A DNA stretch of 64,000 nt from Periconia sp. R9002 (Eukaryota > Ascomycota > Dothideomycetes > Pleosporales > Periconiaceae). This document shows positions 24,309 through 36,800 of this stretch, piece after piece. The stretch is from contig JAMAHW010000033.1 of NCBI GenBank assembly GCA_023627715.1, forward strand, positions 301,135 to 365,134, given 5' to 3'. The notes beneath the pieces were generated by a model, which saw only the letters and a list, made by a program, of their open reading frames with translations, did not search any database and was not told where the DNA came from. A program made the position numbers and the translations under genes. Numbering within the stretch: the first letter of the stretch is position 1; every line of letters starts with the position of its first letter.

Positions 24309-24555
24309 CTTGGCGAGCGATATTCTAAAAGGTGAAACTAGAAACCCATAAGAAAACGGAGGAGGGAGACAAAGAAAGAGCGGGAAAAATCCAATTCAAA
24401 ACACAGAGACTGGGCCTAGTACGGGGCCTGCTTCTCGTATTTACGTCTTGATCTGGCCTCAACGTTCCCCATGGCAACTGCTGCTACACCTTTAGCCTAC
24501 TGCCAGAAAACTCGAGCATTTTCGGTACCGAAGAGTTTGACTATAGCAAAAAGCA

Positions 24556-25281
24556 CTATGCAGTAAGCATCATAATGGAGTGGCGCGCACGGCTCAACAG
24601 GTGCCTGAAACTCTTCATGCCTGGCTCGTGGACAGCAAGTCTGGGGAACCTCATGCAGGGGTCTTCTAGCAAGATGATACGTATGCAGCCGGGACGAGAT
24701 CGAGCAGGTGGCAGGCAGGGAGCGATGACAGCATTTGCCATCGTTCGGAGCAAGAACACGACTGCCGATTTCCCTCTTAAGAAATCTATTGCCATCTTAA
24801 GGAGATCGCTCTGCAAGAATCTTAGTCGATATCTTCTATCAATAGTTTCGATATGACCGCTGTTTCGAATTGAGAGGAAGCAGACATCCGATTGCTTGTA
24901 TAGACGTCTTTGCGCCACACTGAACAAGTGTTGAGTGTTCACTTCACGGACGCTTGAAGATCCATGACAACTAGGGGCTCGATTGCCCTGGAAAAGCCTT
25001 ATCGAACACCCTAAGAAGTCGGATGTGGTCGTCTGTTGGGATTCGTCAACCACATTCTGGGTTCGAGGGTCGGACGGATGCAGCCTCCGTTCAAGGTCCA
25101 CCCAATGTCGTGCATTCTCGTGCCTTGCAAGGGTGTATACGAGGTTTGGTAGAGAATTTATCCAGATGACACCCAACGGTTGATGCAAGGGAGCAGAAGC
25201 GAACCACATTTCAGCGGGGGGACGTTGCGCTAGCTGCATGGGGAAAGCATGTTGTAGCACAGCCATGCCTTCGGTGATCAT
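24556..25281 (-). CDS. Hypothetical ORF, uncertain
   Basis: A 241-codon open frame starting MITEGMAVLQHAF. It contains stretches that look protein-like (GVIWINSLPNLVYTLARHEN) but has many Arg, Ser and Cys and no recognised domain, signal peptide or membrane segment. It sits between the C2H2 gene and cks1, all on the same strand. Chance alone rarely leaves 240 codons open in this composition, yet no splice partner or start context strengthens it. It could be a lineage-specific gene, part of a decayed gene or noise. Confidence 0.3.
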   Translation of the reverse strand: MITEGMAVLQHAFPMQLAQRPPAEMWFASAPLHQPLGVIWINSLPNLVYTLARHENARHWVDLERRLHPSDPRTQNVVDESQQTTTSDFLGCSIRLFQGNRAPSCHGSSSVREVNTQHLFSVAQRRLYKQSDVCFLSIRNSGHIETIDRRYRLRFLQSDLLKMAIDFLRGKSAVVFLLRTMANAVIAPCLPPARSRPGCIRIILLEDPCMRFPRLAVHEPGMKSFRHLLSRARHSIMMLTA

Positions 25282-25850
25282 GCAATGGGTGTTCTAGAAG
25301 ATTGAGCTCGTTTCGGCATCGATAAATTGCACAAGGAGCATGTCCTAGGCGCTTTTCCACAATGCCAGTTAAGCCGTTGGCTTTAGAAAGAAAAAAAAGT
25401 GGTGCGCAGCATAACCAGAACCTAGAGCTTGTCAATGAACCAGGTAGTCAAGAGCACAGAGCTTCACTGTCCTTTGTTAGTTTGTGAATTTCACTATGCG
25501 AGATGACCAAAATGATAGCTGATAATGTTCATTGATAGTCACTCAACGCCCTGCCGCCTTCCCCGGTAGTCCGTACTTTGCTTATATACACTATTGAGCG
25601 TATGCCCGCCCATCCAATGCAGTGCGTGAAAGCTTCAAATACGTTATATAATCCGTTTAAGTCATTTCGTTCTGCCGTGATCATGCCGTCGTCATATAGC
25701 TTCGCCAGGATTCGTTTTCAATCCGACAAAAGCGAGAGAAGCACAGGAAAATCGAGTTAGCGTGTGGTCGACTGAGGTTTCGTCAATCATACACGCAATG
25801 TGCCTTTGTTTTAGATGCCTCAACAGGAGGAAGTGTAGGTCTGCACCCTC
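25282..25850. other. Intergenic, no recognised gene
   Basis: Only short frames under 80 codons are present. Part should be the 3' UTR of cks1. Confidence 0.45.
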
Positions 25851-26374
25851 TCAATGCATGGGTGGTTGGTAGTTGATAGGACGCCTGTGTATCGTCAGCG
25901 GGCTGTAGTTGAGCGCATACGGTCAAAACTAACTTGAAGAGCAAGATGTGGGGTTCAGGCTCGTGGACCTCGTAGTGTTCCCATCCAAGACTCTGTATGT
26001 CGTTAACGGCGCCCAATGCAGGAATTTTCCGAGACAAATCCTACCTGGGTGATACCAAGAGCGCGCCACTCATCCTCCCAAAGTAATTTCAAGGTGCCTC
26101 GCTGTCCATCAAAGTATTCCTTAGGTATTAGCTTGAGCATCTGCTTCGGGAGCTGGACATGGCGGTATTCGTACTCGTCATCTGAGTACCTAATGGCTGG
26201 TCAGAGAAAAAGGATGGCAAATGGTCACATGCCAACGACATACCGTGCCGAATAGTGGATGTCGACAATGAGGTGTTCAAGTTTTTCTCGTTCATGGTCC
26301 GACAGAGCACGAGGCTTCTTGTTGCGACGCGTCATGTCAATATCCATGTCGGCGGCAGTCATGTTGTACGTCAT
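25851..26374 (-). CDS. cks1: Cks1/Suc1 cyclin-dependent kinase regulatory subunit
   Basis: Four exons (26374-26244, 26189-26045, 25992-25934, 25884-25851) give 122 residues. Together they spell the CKS family: a start with [19 protein letters not shown], then [57 protein letters not shown], and a short tail [11 protein letters not shown]. The anion-binding residues (Lys/Arg near the start, Arg of HYSARYSDD, Ser and Trp of the WEDEWRALG region) and the HEPEPHIL hinge used in strand exchange are present. Cks1 binds the mitotic CDK and phosphorylated substrates and promotes ordered cell-cycle phosphorylation. Introns are 54, 52 and 49 nt; the last exon is only 34 nt and uses a GTTAGT donor. Without splicing only fragments are visible. 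Confidence 0.95.
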
Positions 26375-27140
26375 GAAGGGTTGTGGTTGTTGGGTGTGTT
26401 GGGCGGAAAGTCGAAGAAGCTCGCGTGTTTGGGAAAGTAGGTAGGTAGCGGGGTGGCTGGTGGGCGCAAAACAACAGCGCGGGGCAGCCTGGGAGTAAGC
26501 AACGGTTGGTAGAGGCAAATGCAAGACCAAATTGGGGGCGTCGACAAATGTGAACGGGGGAGGCTAATTCTGCTTTGGTGCTTCGTTTGTACGATTGTCA
26601 ACTGGGCAACGAGTGGGTAGCTCACTTTGATGTGCAGCAACAAAGTCGGTCGTTGTTTACGCAGATCACGGGTTCCCGGGAGCCGAGTTTCTCCGACGCT
26701 AGCCTCCCATCTCCGCTCTCACAAGCCCCTCATGCCTTGGAGATTGGCGCTGCAACACATCACCTTCTGGCATTGTTGGATGAGCCTCATTCTCACCATT
26801 GTATCACTGCTCTACCCTCAATAGGCCTTCTGTTTCAAATCTGTCTATCGGAGGGACAGGTAGGCAAGTAGAAACCGCTCATCACAGCTTGAGTACATAG
26901 CATCACCACGAGAAGAAAGAAGAAAGTGAAGATTGTTTCCATCCATTGAATGTAATAAGCACACAAAAGGGTATAATCAGGCCCCTATCGACGCCAGTTT
27001 CACTAGACTACCTTGAGAACTACCCAGCACAGCCAGGCGGTCCTACCGGTTAACATAGTAAACTCCCTATACAAAGTTGTCTGCTGTCCAGACACCACAT
27101 GGGGTGGCGTATTGCGGCAATAACCATATACTGTCTCATA
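26375..27140. other. Intergenic, no supported gene
   Basis: A 98-codon plus-strand frame at 26575-26871 has no family resemblance. The region should contain the cks1 promoter and the 3' UTR of the GPI-protein gene. Confidence 0.45.
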
Positions 27141-27986
27141 TCAGGCTAGGTTAAGCCAAATTCCGCCAGCTCCCAAGACGCCCATGACCATGAAGTCAGC
27201 GACGACCCTGCCAACGCCCCCAGTAAAGGTTGGAACTGGTGAAGTTCCAGATGGCGCCTGGGTTCCAGTGCCAGCGCTCGTGGGTTGAGCAGTAGCAGTG
27301 AGATTGGCGTATGGCGGAAGAAGAGTCGGCTTGACGGAAACGCTGGGTGTTGAGTGGGAATGAGTCGAGATGGGCGCAGATTCCGTTGCCACTGGAGCCT
27401 TCGACGACGAGAGAACCACCGTAGAAGAAGGCTGGACCGTGAACGTGAGAGTCAAAGTCGTGGTAGAGGTCGTAGTGGTGCACTCGATGCTCTCCTCGGG
27501 CGCGCCAGCCGTCCTAGTCAAGGTCCTCGTGATTGTCGTAGTGGAGGTGGAAGAGCAATCCTCAGCCGAAGAATGGATCGTGCCAGCAGCGTCGACATCT
27601 CCCTCGCTCTTAGGATACAGAGACGGAAGGAGGCTCTTGACATCAGGGGGCAACTTCTCGTACCAGGCAGGTGGCTTGTCACCTACGTGGGGGGTACAGT
27701 GTCAGTACAAAGTTCAAGCTGGAGGTTTCAATGAGTCGACAATGTCTCAAAACGCCACACCACGTGGTATCTTGGTCCTTGGAAACTCTTTACTTGAAAT
27801 GAACTTACCGAGCGCAAGAGTAGGAGCAACAATTGCAGAAGAGGGGACGGCGGTCGCAAGGACGCTGAGGACAGAGGCCCGCGTTGGGTCCCCAATGGGG
27901 TCAACACCTCGATCCTCGAGAGCGTTGGTGACCGCAGCCGAAGAGAAGCACAAGAAGAGAGTTGGCAAGAACATGGTGAGCTGCAT
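27141..27986 (-). CDS. GPI-anchored Ser/Thr-rich cell-wall protein
   Basis: Exons 27986-27809 and 27682-27141 with a 126-nt intron (GTAAGT donor) give 239 residues. Residues 1-22 form a signal peptide (MQLTMFLPTLFLCFSSAAVTNA). The junction restores LGDKPPAWYEKLPPDVKSLL, a segment seen in fungal GPI-anchored proteins. A long Ser/Thr/Pro region likely to be O-mannosylated follows, with one NLT glycosylation site. The C-terminus is a small-residue omega site followed by a hydrophobic tail (FMVMGVLGAGGIWLNLA), as for GPI attachment. No catalytic domain is seen. It is probably a structural or adhesion protein of the wall or plasma membrane; the specific role is unknown. An antisense frame of 236 codons covers it and is rejected. 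Confidence 0.8.
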
Positions 27987-29741
27987 GATCGCAAGTGCAG
28001 GTGAGGTCGTCGTGGTGACCAGTGTTTTTGCCGAAGAGAAGATTGGAAGTGGAGCAGGCTCTCAGCGGGCAGCGCAATGAATGAGGAAGATGTAGGAAAC
28101 GACTGTGTGCAGCAAGGCTTGCGGAAAGAGATGGAGGTGGTATTGAAGCGTAAAGAGTGTGAGTTTGTGGTGGCGGTGGTGGAGGAAGAGGAAGAGGGAG
28201 CAGTTTGGAGCGCGGGCGGCCGTTTAATTATGCCACACCGCAAACGACCACACCAAACCGCACACCAGCAAGTACCAGGCTGGCCGCAATCTCACGCTAC
28301 AAACGAGCTACTAACATGCGGCACGTTCAGCAAGCCTGTTTCGAGCTCGCGCACATCACCTCCAAAAGGCCGGCGGCGACACTGCTCTGCACCCACATAC
28401 ATCTCACCGTGCAACTGGCAAAGCTCGTGCTCACATCTTGATAGGACAATCTCCCACCGTAGTGATTTTAGACTCGTTTGTTTCGTTGTCCTATTGTACT
28501 CCCAACTCCCCACTTCTCCCAATGCAAGCTCACCAAACGGGACCGACCCGACCAAACCGTCTACAAAACTGCAAGGCACGAGCGATACACAAGAGAAAAG
28601 GGTACCTGCAGCTAAAGCCGGAAAACACGCACATGGTCCACAGAACAATCCGAGTGCACAACTTCGATAGCGGTTACCAGTAAACTATTAAAATCGCAAA
28701 AATGAGGCATTACACTATGTATCTATCTGATGACTATCCATACTCCGTATAAATTCCCATTGACGAGAGAGCGCGGCGGATCATGTACTCAATCTACGTT
28801 GGATCATGACTCTAAACTATCGTTTGAAGTTGAACAGTAAGCATTATTATTCTTATCATAATATATAGGCAGGCAGGCTGTCTAGGTGTGGTAAAACCCG
28901 GCTCTTTTACCCACCCACACCTCATTATCCTCAAAATCGCCCCACGGGAGACTACATGATATCACAGAACAGTAAGGAGAATAATAGACTACTACCACAC
29001 ACATGGGTGACCTCACCTACCTATTGTGCGGCGCTGCGCTGCGATGCAATCTTAACAGCACGTCACCTCTCGCTACATTGCATGTGTGTAACCATAGACG
29101 AGCAAGGGTGCTGCTTTCTTGTGTAACGGGTTATTACCCGGGAATTATTCATACCTTGTTTGAAACGGATGTATGATGTTACCTACCATAATTCGGAACC
29201 GTGCGTCATGCAGACAGGCAGGCAGGCAGGCACATGAATTGGGTTCAGCCGCATTTGCAGGCACGCACGCGCGTGTGGAGATAAAGGGGGTGGGGAGGCA
29301 TGGGGGGGACTAGAAGGCGGTGTGGTTTTTTGTCTTTTTGGGGATGTGGAGGCGCCGAGGGACTTCATTACATCAGGGAATTCGGGAAACTTTTCGGTGT
29401 GTTGAGATTGATTATGGGCCTGGGTCATAGCAGAGCTTGGAAGGCTGACTATCATCAAGGATCTACCGGTAGAATCAAAGCCAAAGGATGTGTATAGGAT
29501 TAACCTTCAGACGAATCATCGCCATACCCGCAGTCGACGACGTAGATAAATCTAAGCCGAGAAATTACCTTTTTAGAATTACGGTGTTGAATCTCTCAAG
29601 CTCTAAACAAGTCCCTCTTCCCCCAACAAAAAAACACCTCATAACCAGGATGGAAAAGATATCAAAACCCAGAGTAGCAATGAAAGAACCACATCAAGAT
29701 GCTGCGTTGCCACCTTCTCGCGCTGATTTTTCGGGGGTGAG
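27987..29741. other. 1.75-kb interval without an intact gene
   Basis: Open frames on both strands are low complexity or antisense continuations of the neighbouring gene. A bulged hairpin lies at 28884-28922 and a short GCAG run near 29214-29230. Upstream parts of the kinase relic may extend into the right end but are too decayed to read. Confidence 0.45.
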
Positions 29742-30150
29742 TGGCAGCAAGTATGAACTCCGTGTTTCAAAGGCGTTATTCATGGCGATATCTCCTGTAA
29801 TAACATCTTCCTCGACCAAAATCTCAATACGAAAGTCGCCGATTTCGCAGGGTCGGTAATTGATGAAGAGCCGTACTTGAGCTGCTATGAGTCGAGCTAT
29901 TCACACCCTAGTATTCAGGGCGTATGTGTCCAAAGCGAGATATTCGCTCTTGGATTTACCTTACACGAAATCGTTACAGAATCTAAACCGTATTCTAACC
30001 TGTCAATCAATGAGATCGAGGAGGCGTATCCCTCTGACGAATTTCCTCGACTAGACGGCTTGGATATATGTCGCTCTATCATCACAAAGTGCTAGGGAAG
30101 GCGTTACACGGGCATGGAGAGTTTGTTATGTGGTATCGAGACCGAAGGTG
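29742..30150 (+). pseudogene. Relic of a protein-kinase gene (C-lobe)
   Basis: The frame from 29772 reads GVIHGDISCNNIFLDQN, then VADFAGS, then SEIFALGFTLHEIVTESKPY and LDGLDICRSIITKC. This is the catalytic loop (HGDIS-CNN), the Mg-binding DF(A)G region and helix F of a fungal Ser/Thr kinase family. The frame stops at TAG 30093-30095, where the family has Trp, and kinase-like codons continue beyond it (GRRYTGMESLL). Upstream, in-frame TGA at 29754 follows a WQQV segment that resembles the family's WAQQ motif, and the N-lobe is not readable. The stops are of the kind made by C-to-T changes. There is no ATP-binding loop, so it cannot be an active kinase. The wild-type gene presumably exists elsewhere. 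Confidence 0.75.
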
Positions 30151-30337
30151 AAGTATTGTTCATAGCTGGATTGCTACTACTACTAACTCTCGTAGTTGAA
30201 GCTTCATTTCATGTGTAAACGTACATTTTGATATGTGTGAGTAGTAAAGGTATCGTCTCACATGGATAACTTTATACACAGTCAAAAATCCCACGATCCT
30301 TCCCAACCAATCCTCTTCTCCCCCCCAAACTCCCTCC

Positions 30338-31435
30338 TCAAAGCCTCGCCCTCCCCTCCCCCTCATTCTCAAGCACAAACCTATACCTCGCCTTCCCCTC
30401 CTCCATCGCCACAACCGCCCTATTCGCCTGCTCCATCGGCACCTTCTGCACCCAAGGCCTAACCCCCTTTTCCGCCGCAAACCTCAACATCTCCTCAATC
30501 TCCTTCGGACTCCCAATCTGACTCCCCCCAATCTTACACCTTTTCGCTATCAACGAAAACGCCATAATCGCCGGCAACTTATCCTCGGGCGCGCCGACTT
30601 GTATGAACTGTCCGTTTGTCTTTAGTAGGCGAAGGTAACCCGACAAAGGCATATCCGGCGCCGAGACGGTGGAGATGATGAGGTCGATTGTGCGGGAATG
30701 TTTGGAAGCCCATTTTGAGTCTTCGCTCGTGGCTATGTACTCCGTGGCTCCCATGGCTCGAGCATCTTGTTCTTTGTTTCGTCGTCGGCTGATGGCGACG
30801 ACCTTATCGCACCCCAACGCCTTCGCAAACAAGACCCCGAAGTGGCCTAACCCTCCCAGACCAACAATCCCCACCGTTTTCCCGGGGCCAGCGCCATTGT
30901 GGACGAGGGGCGCGTAGACGGTGATGCCGCCGCACATCATGGGCGCGGCGTCCTCGCTCTTCAGCCCGTCTGGAATTTTAACGGCGAAGGCTGCGGGAAC
31001 GCGCACGTAGTCTGCGTATCCGCCCATACTCCAGTACCCGCTGTCTTTGTACCGGCCGTTGTACGTGCCAACGAAGCCCTTTGCACAGTACGAATGTTGG
31101 TCGTTGGAGCATTCCTCGCAGTCGGACTCGAGACAGCTCAATGCCTGCGCGCCGACGCCAACGCGGTCGCCGATTTTGTGGGTGGAGGAGGCAGAGGAAC
31201 CCACGCGTGTGACGCGTCCGACGATTTCGTGGCCGACGCAGATGGGGTAGTGTGTTGGGCCCCAGCCGGAGCGGAGGGTGTGGATATCGGAGCCACAGAT
31301 GCCGCAGTGTGAGACTTTGATGTCGATGTCGGTGGGACTGAAGGGCTTTGGAGGGAAGGAGGACCAAGTTAGGTTTCCGGCAGCGGAGGTGGAGTCGTGG
31401 CCTAACCAGCCGTGGAATGTTTCTGGGGAGCTCAT
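30338..31435 (-). CDS. Zinc-dependent NADP(H) alcohol dehydrogenase (Adh6/CAD type)
   Basis: One exon, 365 residues, full length for the medium-chain dehydrogenase family. The catalytic zinc motif HCGICGSDIHTLRSGWGPTH and the GHE motif (CVGHEIVGRV) are near the N-terminus. The structural-zinc loop has four cysteines (CLESDCEECSNDQHSYC). The Rossmann nucleotide site is GIVGLGGLGHFGVLFAKALG, followed by AISRRR, whose arginines favour NADP(H). This matches yeast Adh6/Adh7 and cinnamyl alcohol dehydrogenases, which reduce aldehydes such as cinnamaldehyde, veratraldehyde and furfural derivatives to alcohols in the cytosol. Physiological substrate cannot be read from sequence. No intron or targeting signal is visible. 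The 3' end of the coding strand is strikingly G-rich compared with the C-rich 5' end. Confidence 0.92.
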   Translation of the reverse strand: MSSPETFHGWLGHDSTSAAGNLTWSSFPPKPFSPTDIDIKVSHCGICGSDIHTLRSGWGPTHYPICVGHEIVGRVTRVGSSASSTHKIGDRVGVGAQALSCLESDCEECSNDQHSYCAKGFVGTYNGRYKDSGYWSMGGYADYVRVPAAFAVKIPDGLKSEDAAPMMCGGITVYAPLVHNGAGPGKTVGIVGLGGLGHFGVLFAKALGCDKVVAISRRRNKEQDARAMGATEYIATSEDSKWASKHSRTIDLIISTVSAPDMPLSGYLRLLKTNGQFIQVGAPEDKLPAIMAFSLIAKRCKIGGSQIGSPKEIEEMLRFAAEKGVRPWVQKVPMEQANRAVVAMEEGKARYRFVLENEGEGRARL

Positions 31436-32039
31436 TTGATGACTTTTTTCTCCTCTATCCCTCTCTTTTCTGTATGAAACTTCTTATTTGCTGAGATTGA
31501 GTATTTGGTGACCTTTCCTTACGACCTCAAGTGCTTAGATTATGATTACGATTGCGAACAGAAATACTACTCCGATTTGTTTTAAATTCCCAATGAACGT
31601 CCTTTTTGAACTCTCTCTGAAGTCTCTTGCGTTTATGAGGGAGATAATTGGAAAGGAGAGGTAAAAAAGCGGGGAAATGATTTTGTTTAAAAAGTGCATA
31701 ACATAGGGTCAATGACGCGGCGAGGCTACCGACATCCGAGGTATCTTCCTTGGGAATATGCCCCGCTAAAAAGACTCGATTTTGGCACCTTTATCGCCGC
31801 CGTTAAACTCATAGCCAGGTACAGACAGAAGATCGACAGGGTGCAGGTGGCAATCTTTCAAGACGTTTTGGCTATTAGACTGGCGTTGGCATTGGTCGAT
31901 TCGACTGACCTCGCTACGAAATACAAACTCTTCGAGTTCAATTCACTAGATTCATCAGAGCGATTAGTCATAAATGTTAATGTTATATTAAATTGTCATC
32001 TCCATCATATGCATCCAAGAACATGGGGTATCTAGGCGC
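31436..32039. other. Intergenic, no recognised gene
   Basis: It holds the adh-type promoter on the left and the erg10 3' UTR on the right. A 113-codon plus-strand frame (31694-32035) has no family resemblance and is not supported. Confidence 0.45.
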
Positions 32040-33463
<1,424 letters not shown>

Positions 33464-33823
33464 GTTAAAACCTTTGCTCTGCAAGTAGCTGGGATGAGTG
33501 AATATGTATAATTCTGGCGTCCGAGACAGAGTTTGGGGACCAAAGTATTTATGGTGTGAGGCGAGGGTCTATGGTGGGAGAGGGCTAATGCTCCGATTCG
33601 CCCAACGCTAGCCATTGTTTGCATTCGGGGGAATCGGGGGTCTGGCCTTGACCGCCCCCGCCGGCGGATACCGAATTGGGACATGACCGGCAAAAGGTAT
33701 CTCCGAGACCGCGCCAACTGAGCTAACTTTTCTGGATAGCTCCGGGCGCCTTGAGGACGAACACACGCGCGCGGCGACGCTCAATCTGGAATTGTCCTGC
33801 GTTCCCTTGTACCAGCTTTCAAA
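33464..33823. promoter_or_regulatory. Divergent promoter region erg10 / snu114
   Basis: Both genes start outward from this 360-bp region. A stretch at about 33650-33728 on the minus strand looks like a tRNA A box but lacks the rest (see rejected items). Confidence 0.45.
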
Positions 33824-36800
33824 ATGGACGACTTATACGACGAGTTTGGTAATTTCATTGGCGAGGCCGGATCCGACGACGAGGTGCAGTCCTCTGGCGA
33901 CGCGGCAGACGCCTACGTGCTCGACGATGAAGCCGACGATCAAGAGGCGCACGACCAAGAGCTTATGGAAGTAGACGAGGGACCTTCAAATGCCGTTATA
34001 CTGCACGAGGACAAACAATATTACCCATCCGCGTCCGATGTATACGGCGAAGATGTGGAAGTGTTGGTACAAGAGGAGGATGCGCAGGAGCTGTCGAAGC
34101 CCATCATCGAGCCCGTGGTGCAGAAGAAATTCACAGTGCAGGAAGCAGATCTGCCGCCCGTTCATTTCTCGCGCAACCTCATGACGGATCTCATGAATTA
34201 CCCGGATCAAATACGGAATGTCGCCATCGTTGGACATCTTCACCACGGAAAGACGGCTTTTATGGATATGTTGGTCATGGAAACACACGACATCCAGGAT
34301 CGCCTCGACTCCAAGAAAGGGAAAAAGAGAGAGGAGCAGCTGCGCTACACGGATGTGCATATTGTGGAGCGAGAGCGCGGACTGTCAATAAAGGCAGCAC
34401 CCATGACTCTGGTTCTTCAGAATGGCAAACAGAAATCGCACCTCGTAAATATCATCGATACACCTGGCCATGTCAATTTCGTCGATGAAGTCGCCGCGTC
34501 ATTGCGCTTGGTCGACGGTGTGGTGCTTGTCGTGGACGTTGTCGAAGGCGTGCAGGTCACCACCGAACTCGCCATCAAACACGCCATACTGGAGGATCTC
34601 CCTATAACACTGGTTGTCAACAAAATGGACCGTCTGATTTTGGAGTTGAGGCTCCCTCCTCGAGACGCATACTTCAAGCTCAAGCATGTGATCGAGGAAG
34701 TCAACACTGTCATTGAAAACACCATCCCAGGTCGCGGAGAGAAGCGGCGCGTAAGCCCTGAAAAAGGCAATGTCGCTTTCGCTTGCACAAGCATGAGGTG
34801 GTGCTTTACTATACAGTCTTTCGCGCAAATGTATGCCGACTTTTACCCTGGACCTGCAAAAGCCCCTGGATTTGGCAAGCCGATGAAATCACTCGATGTC
34901 GATAAGTTCGCCATGCGCCTGTGGGGAGATATATTCTATAACCCCACTAGCCGAAAATTCAGCCGCAAGCCGCAAGAAGAGAGATCACAACGATCTTTCG
35001 TGCACTGGATATTAGAACCCATCTACAAGCTCTATTCGCACACCTTGAGCGAGAGCGCAGAGGATTTGAAAGACACGCTAGGCAAGCTTAATATTAAGCT
35101 GAAACCGTCCGAGTACAAAGCAGATGCGAAAGAGCTTATGAGGACAGTTTGCCAACATTACTTTGGCCCTTCAACCGGCTTCGTCGATATGCTCATCGAG
35201 CACGTCCCGTCACCAAAGGAAGGCGCATTGAGACTACTCGAAAAACATTATACTGGTCCATTGAATAGCAAGACGGCCGAATCGATGAAGGAGTGTGATC
35301 AAGATGGACCTTTGGTCATTCATGTTACAAAGCTGTTCAATACTTCGGATGCGAAATCGTTCCACTGCTTAGGAAGAGTCGTGAGCGGAATTGCCAAAGC
35401 AGGCACATCAGTACGAGTGCTTGGTGAAGGCTATACGATCGAGGACGAGGAAGACATGGTAGATGCCACGATCGCTGACACATGGATCGCGGAGTCAAGA
35501 TATAACGTCTGGACAAGCGGCGTACCGGCAGGAAACTGGGTGCTCCTTGGTGGCGTTGATAATTCCATTGTCAAAACCGCCACCATAGTCGCACAGAAAT
35601 TACCCGACGACGAGGATGCATACATCTTCCGCCCTATCCGCCACTTCTTCGAATCCGTCTTCAAGGTTGCTGTGGAACCGATCAACCCATCTGAACTGCC
35701 CAAGATGCTTGACGGTCTACGGAAGATCAACAAATCCTACCCTCTCATCACCACCAAGGTGGAAGAATCAGGCGAGCACATCATTCTCGGCACCGGCGAG
35801 CTCTACATGGACAGTGTGCTACACGATCTGAGGAGATTATACGCCGACATGGAGATTAAGATCTCCGACCCCGTCACCCGCTTCTGCGAAACCGTCGAGG
35901 AAATGTCCGCGATAAAATGCTACGCCCTCACGCCCAACAAGAAGAACAAAATCACCATGATTGCAGAGCCGCTGGAAGAAGGAATCGCGGAGGACATCGA
36001 AGCAGGCAAAGTCAACATCAAGGATTCCGTGCGTGTGGTAGGCAAATTCTTCGAAGAAAACTACGGCTACGACCTCCTCGCCGCGCGCAACATCTGGGCC
36101 TTTGGCCCGGAAGAAATGGGCCCCAACATCCTCCAAAACGACACGATCCCGTCAGAAATCGACACCAAGACGCTCCGCTCCGTCCGCGACACGATCCGCC
36201 AAGGCTTCAGCTGGGCGACGCGCGAAGGCCCGCTCTGCGAAGAGCCCATCCGCAACACCAAATTCCGCATCACCAACGTCGAACTCGCGTCGGAACCCAT
36301 CTTCCGCGGCGGCGGCCAAATCATCCCCACGAGCCGTCGCGCGTGCTACTCGAGCTTCCTCATGGCGAGCCCGCGCCTCATGGAGCCCCTGTACAGCTGC
36401 CGCATGATCGGCCCCGCCGACGCGAGGTCCAGCTTGTACAACGTCCTCTCCAAACGCCGCGGGCATGTCCTGGCCGACGAACCCATCGCGGGGACCCCGC
36501 TCTACAACGTCCGCGGCTTGATCCCCGTCATCGATTCCTTTGGCTTCGAGACGGATCTTAGAGTAAGTTCAACCAACCTCCCCCTGCCCTCAAACACCAC
36601 ACACACACTAACCCACCCCGTCCCACAGATCCAAACCCAAGGCCAGGTAGGCCTCTCGCTCGCCTTTGAAAAGTGGCAGATCGTCCCCGGCGACCCGCTC
36701 GACAAGGAAATCAAGCTCCGTCCCCTCGAACCCGCAGAGGCCCGCGCCACGGCCCGCGACTTTGTGCTCAAGACGCGCAGGCGGAAGGGTTTGGCTGAGG

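Noticed and set aside
27370..28670. Long plus-strand frames (236 and 197 codons)
   Set aside because: They are antisense to the GPI-protein exons and their upstream region, are low complexity and lack family resemblance. The minus-strand model has signal peptide, junction and GPI tail.
33650..33728. tRNA-like A box (TTAGCTCAGTTGG) on the minus strand between erg10 and snu114
   Set aside because: The D stem does not close with GAGC, no GGTTCGANTCC B box follows at the right distance and no 7-bp acceptor stem can be formed.
35917..36561. 214-codon second frame inside snu114
   Set aside because: It is the +1 shadow of a C-rich, GC-rich stretch of snu114; its Arg/Pro/His-rich translation is typical of a shadow frame.
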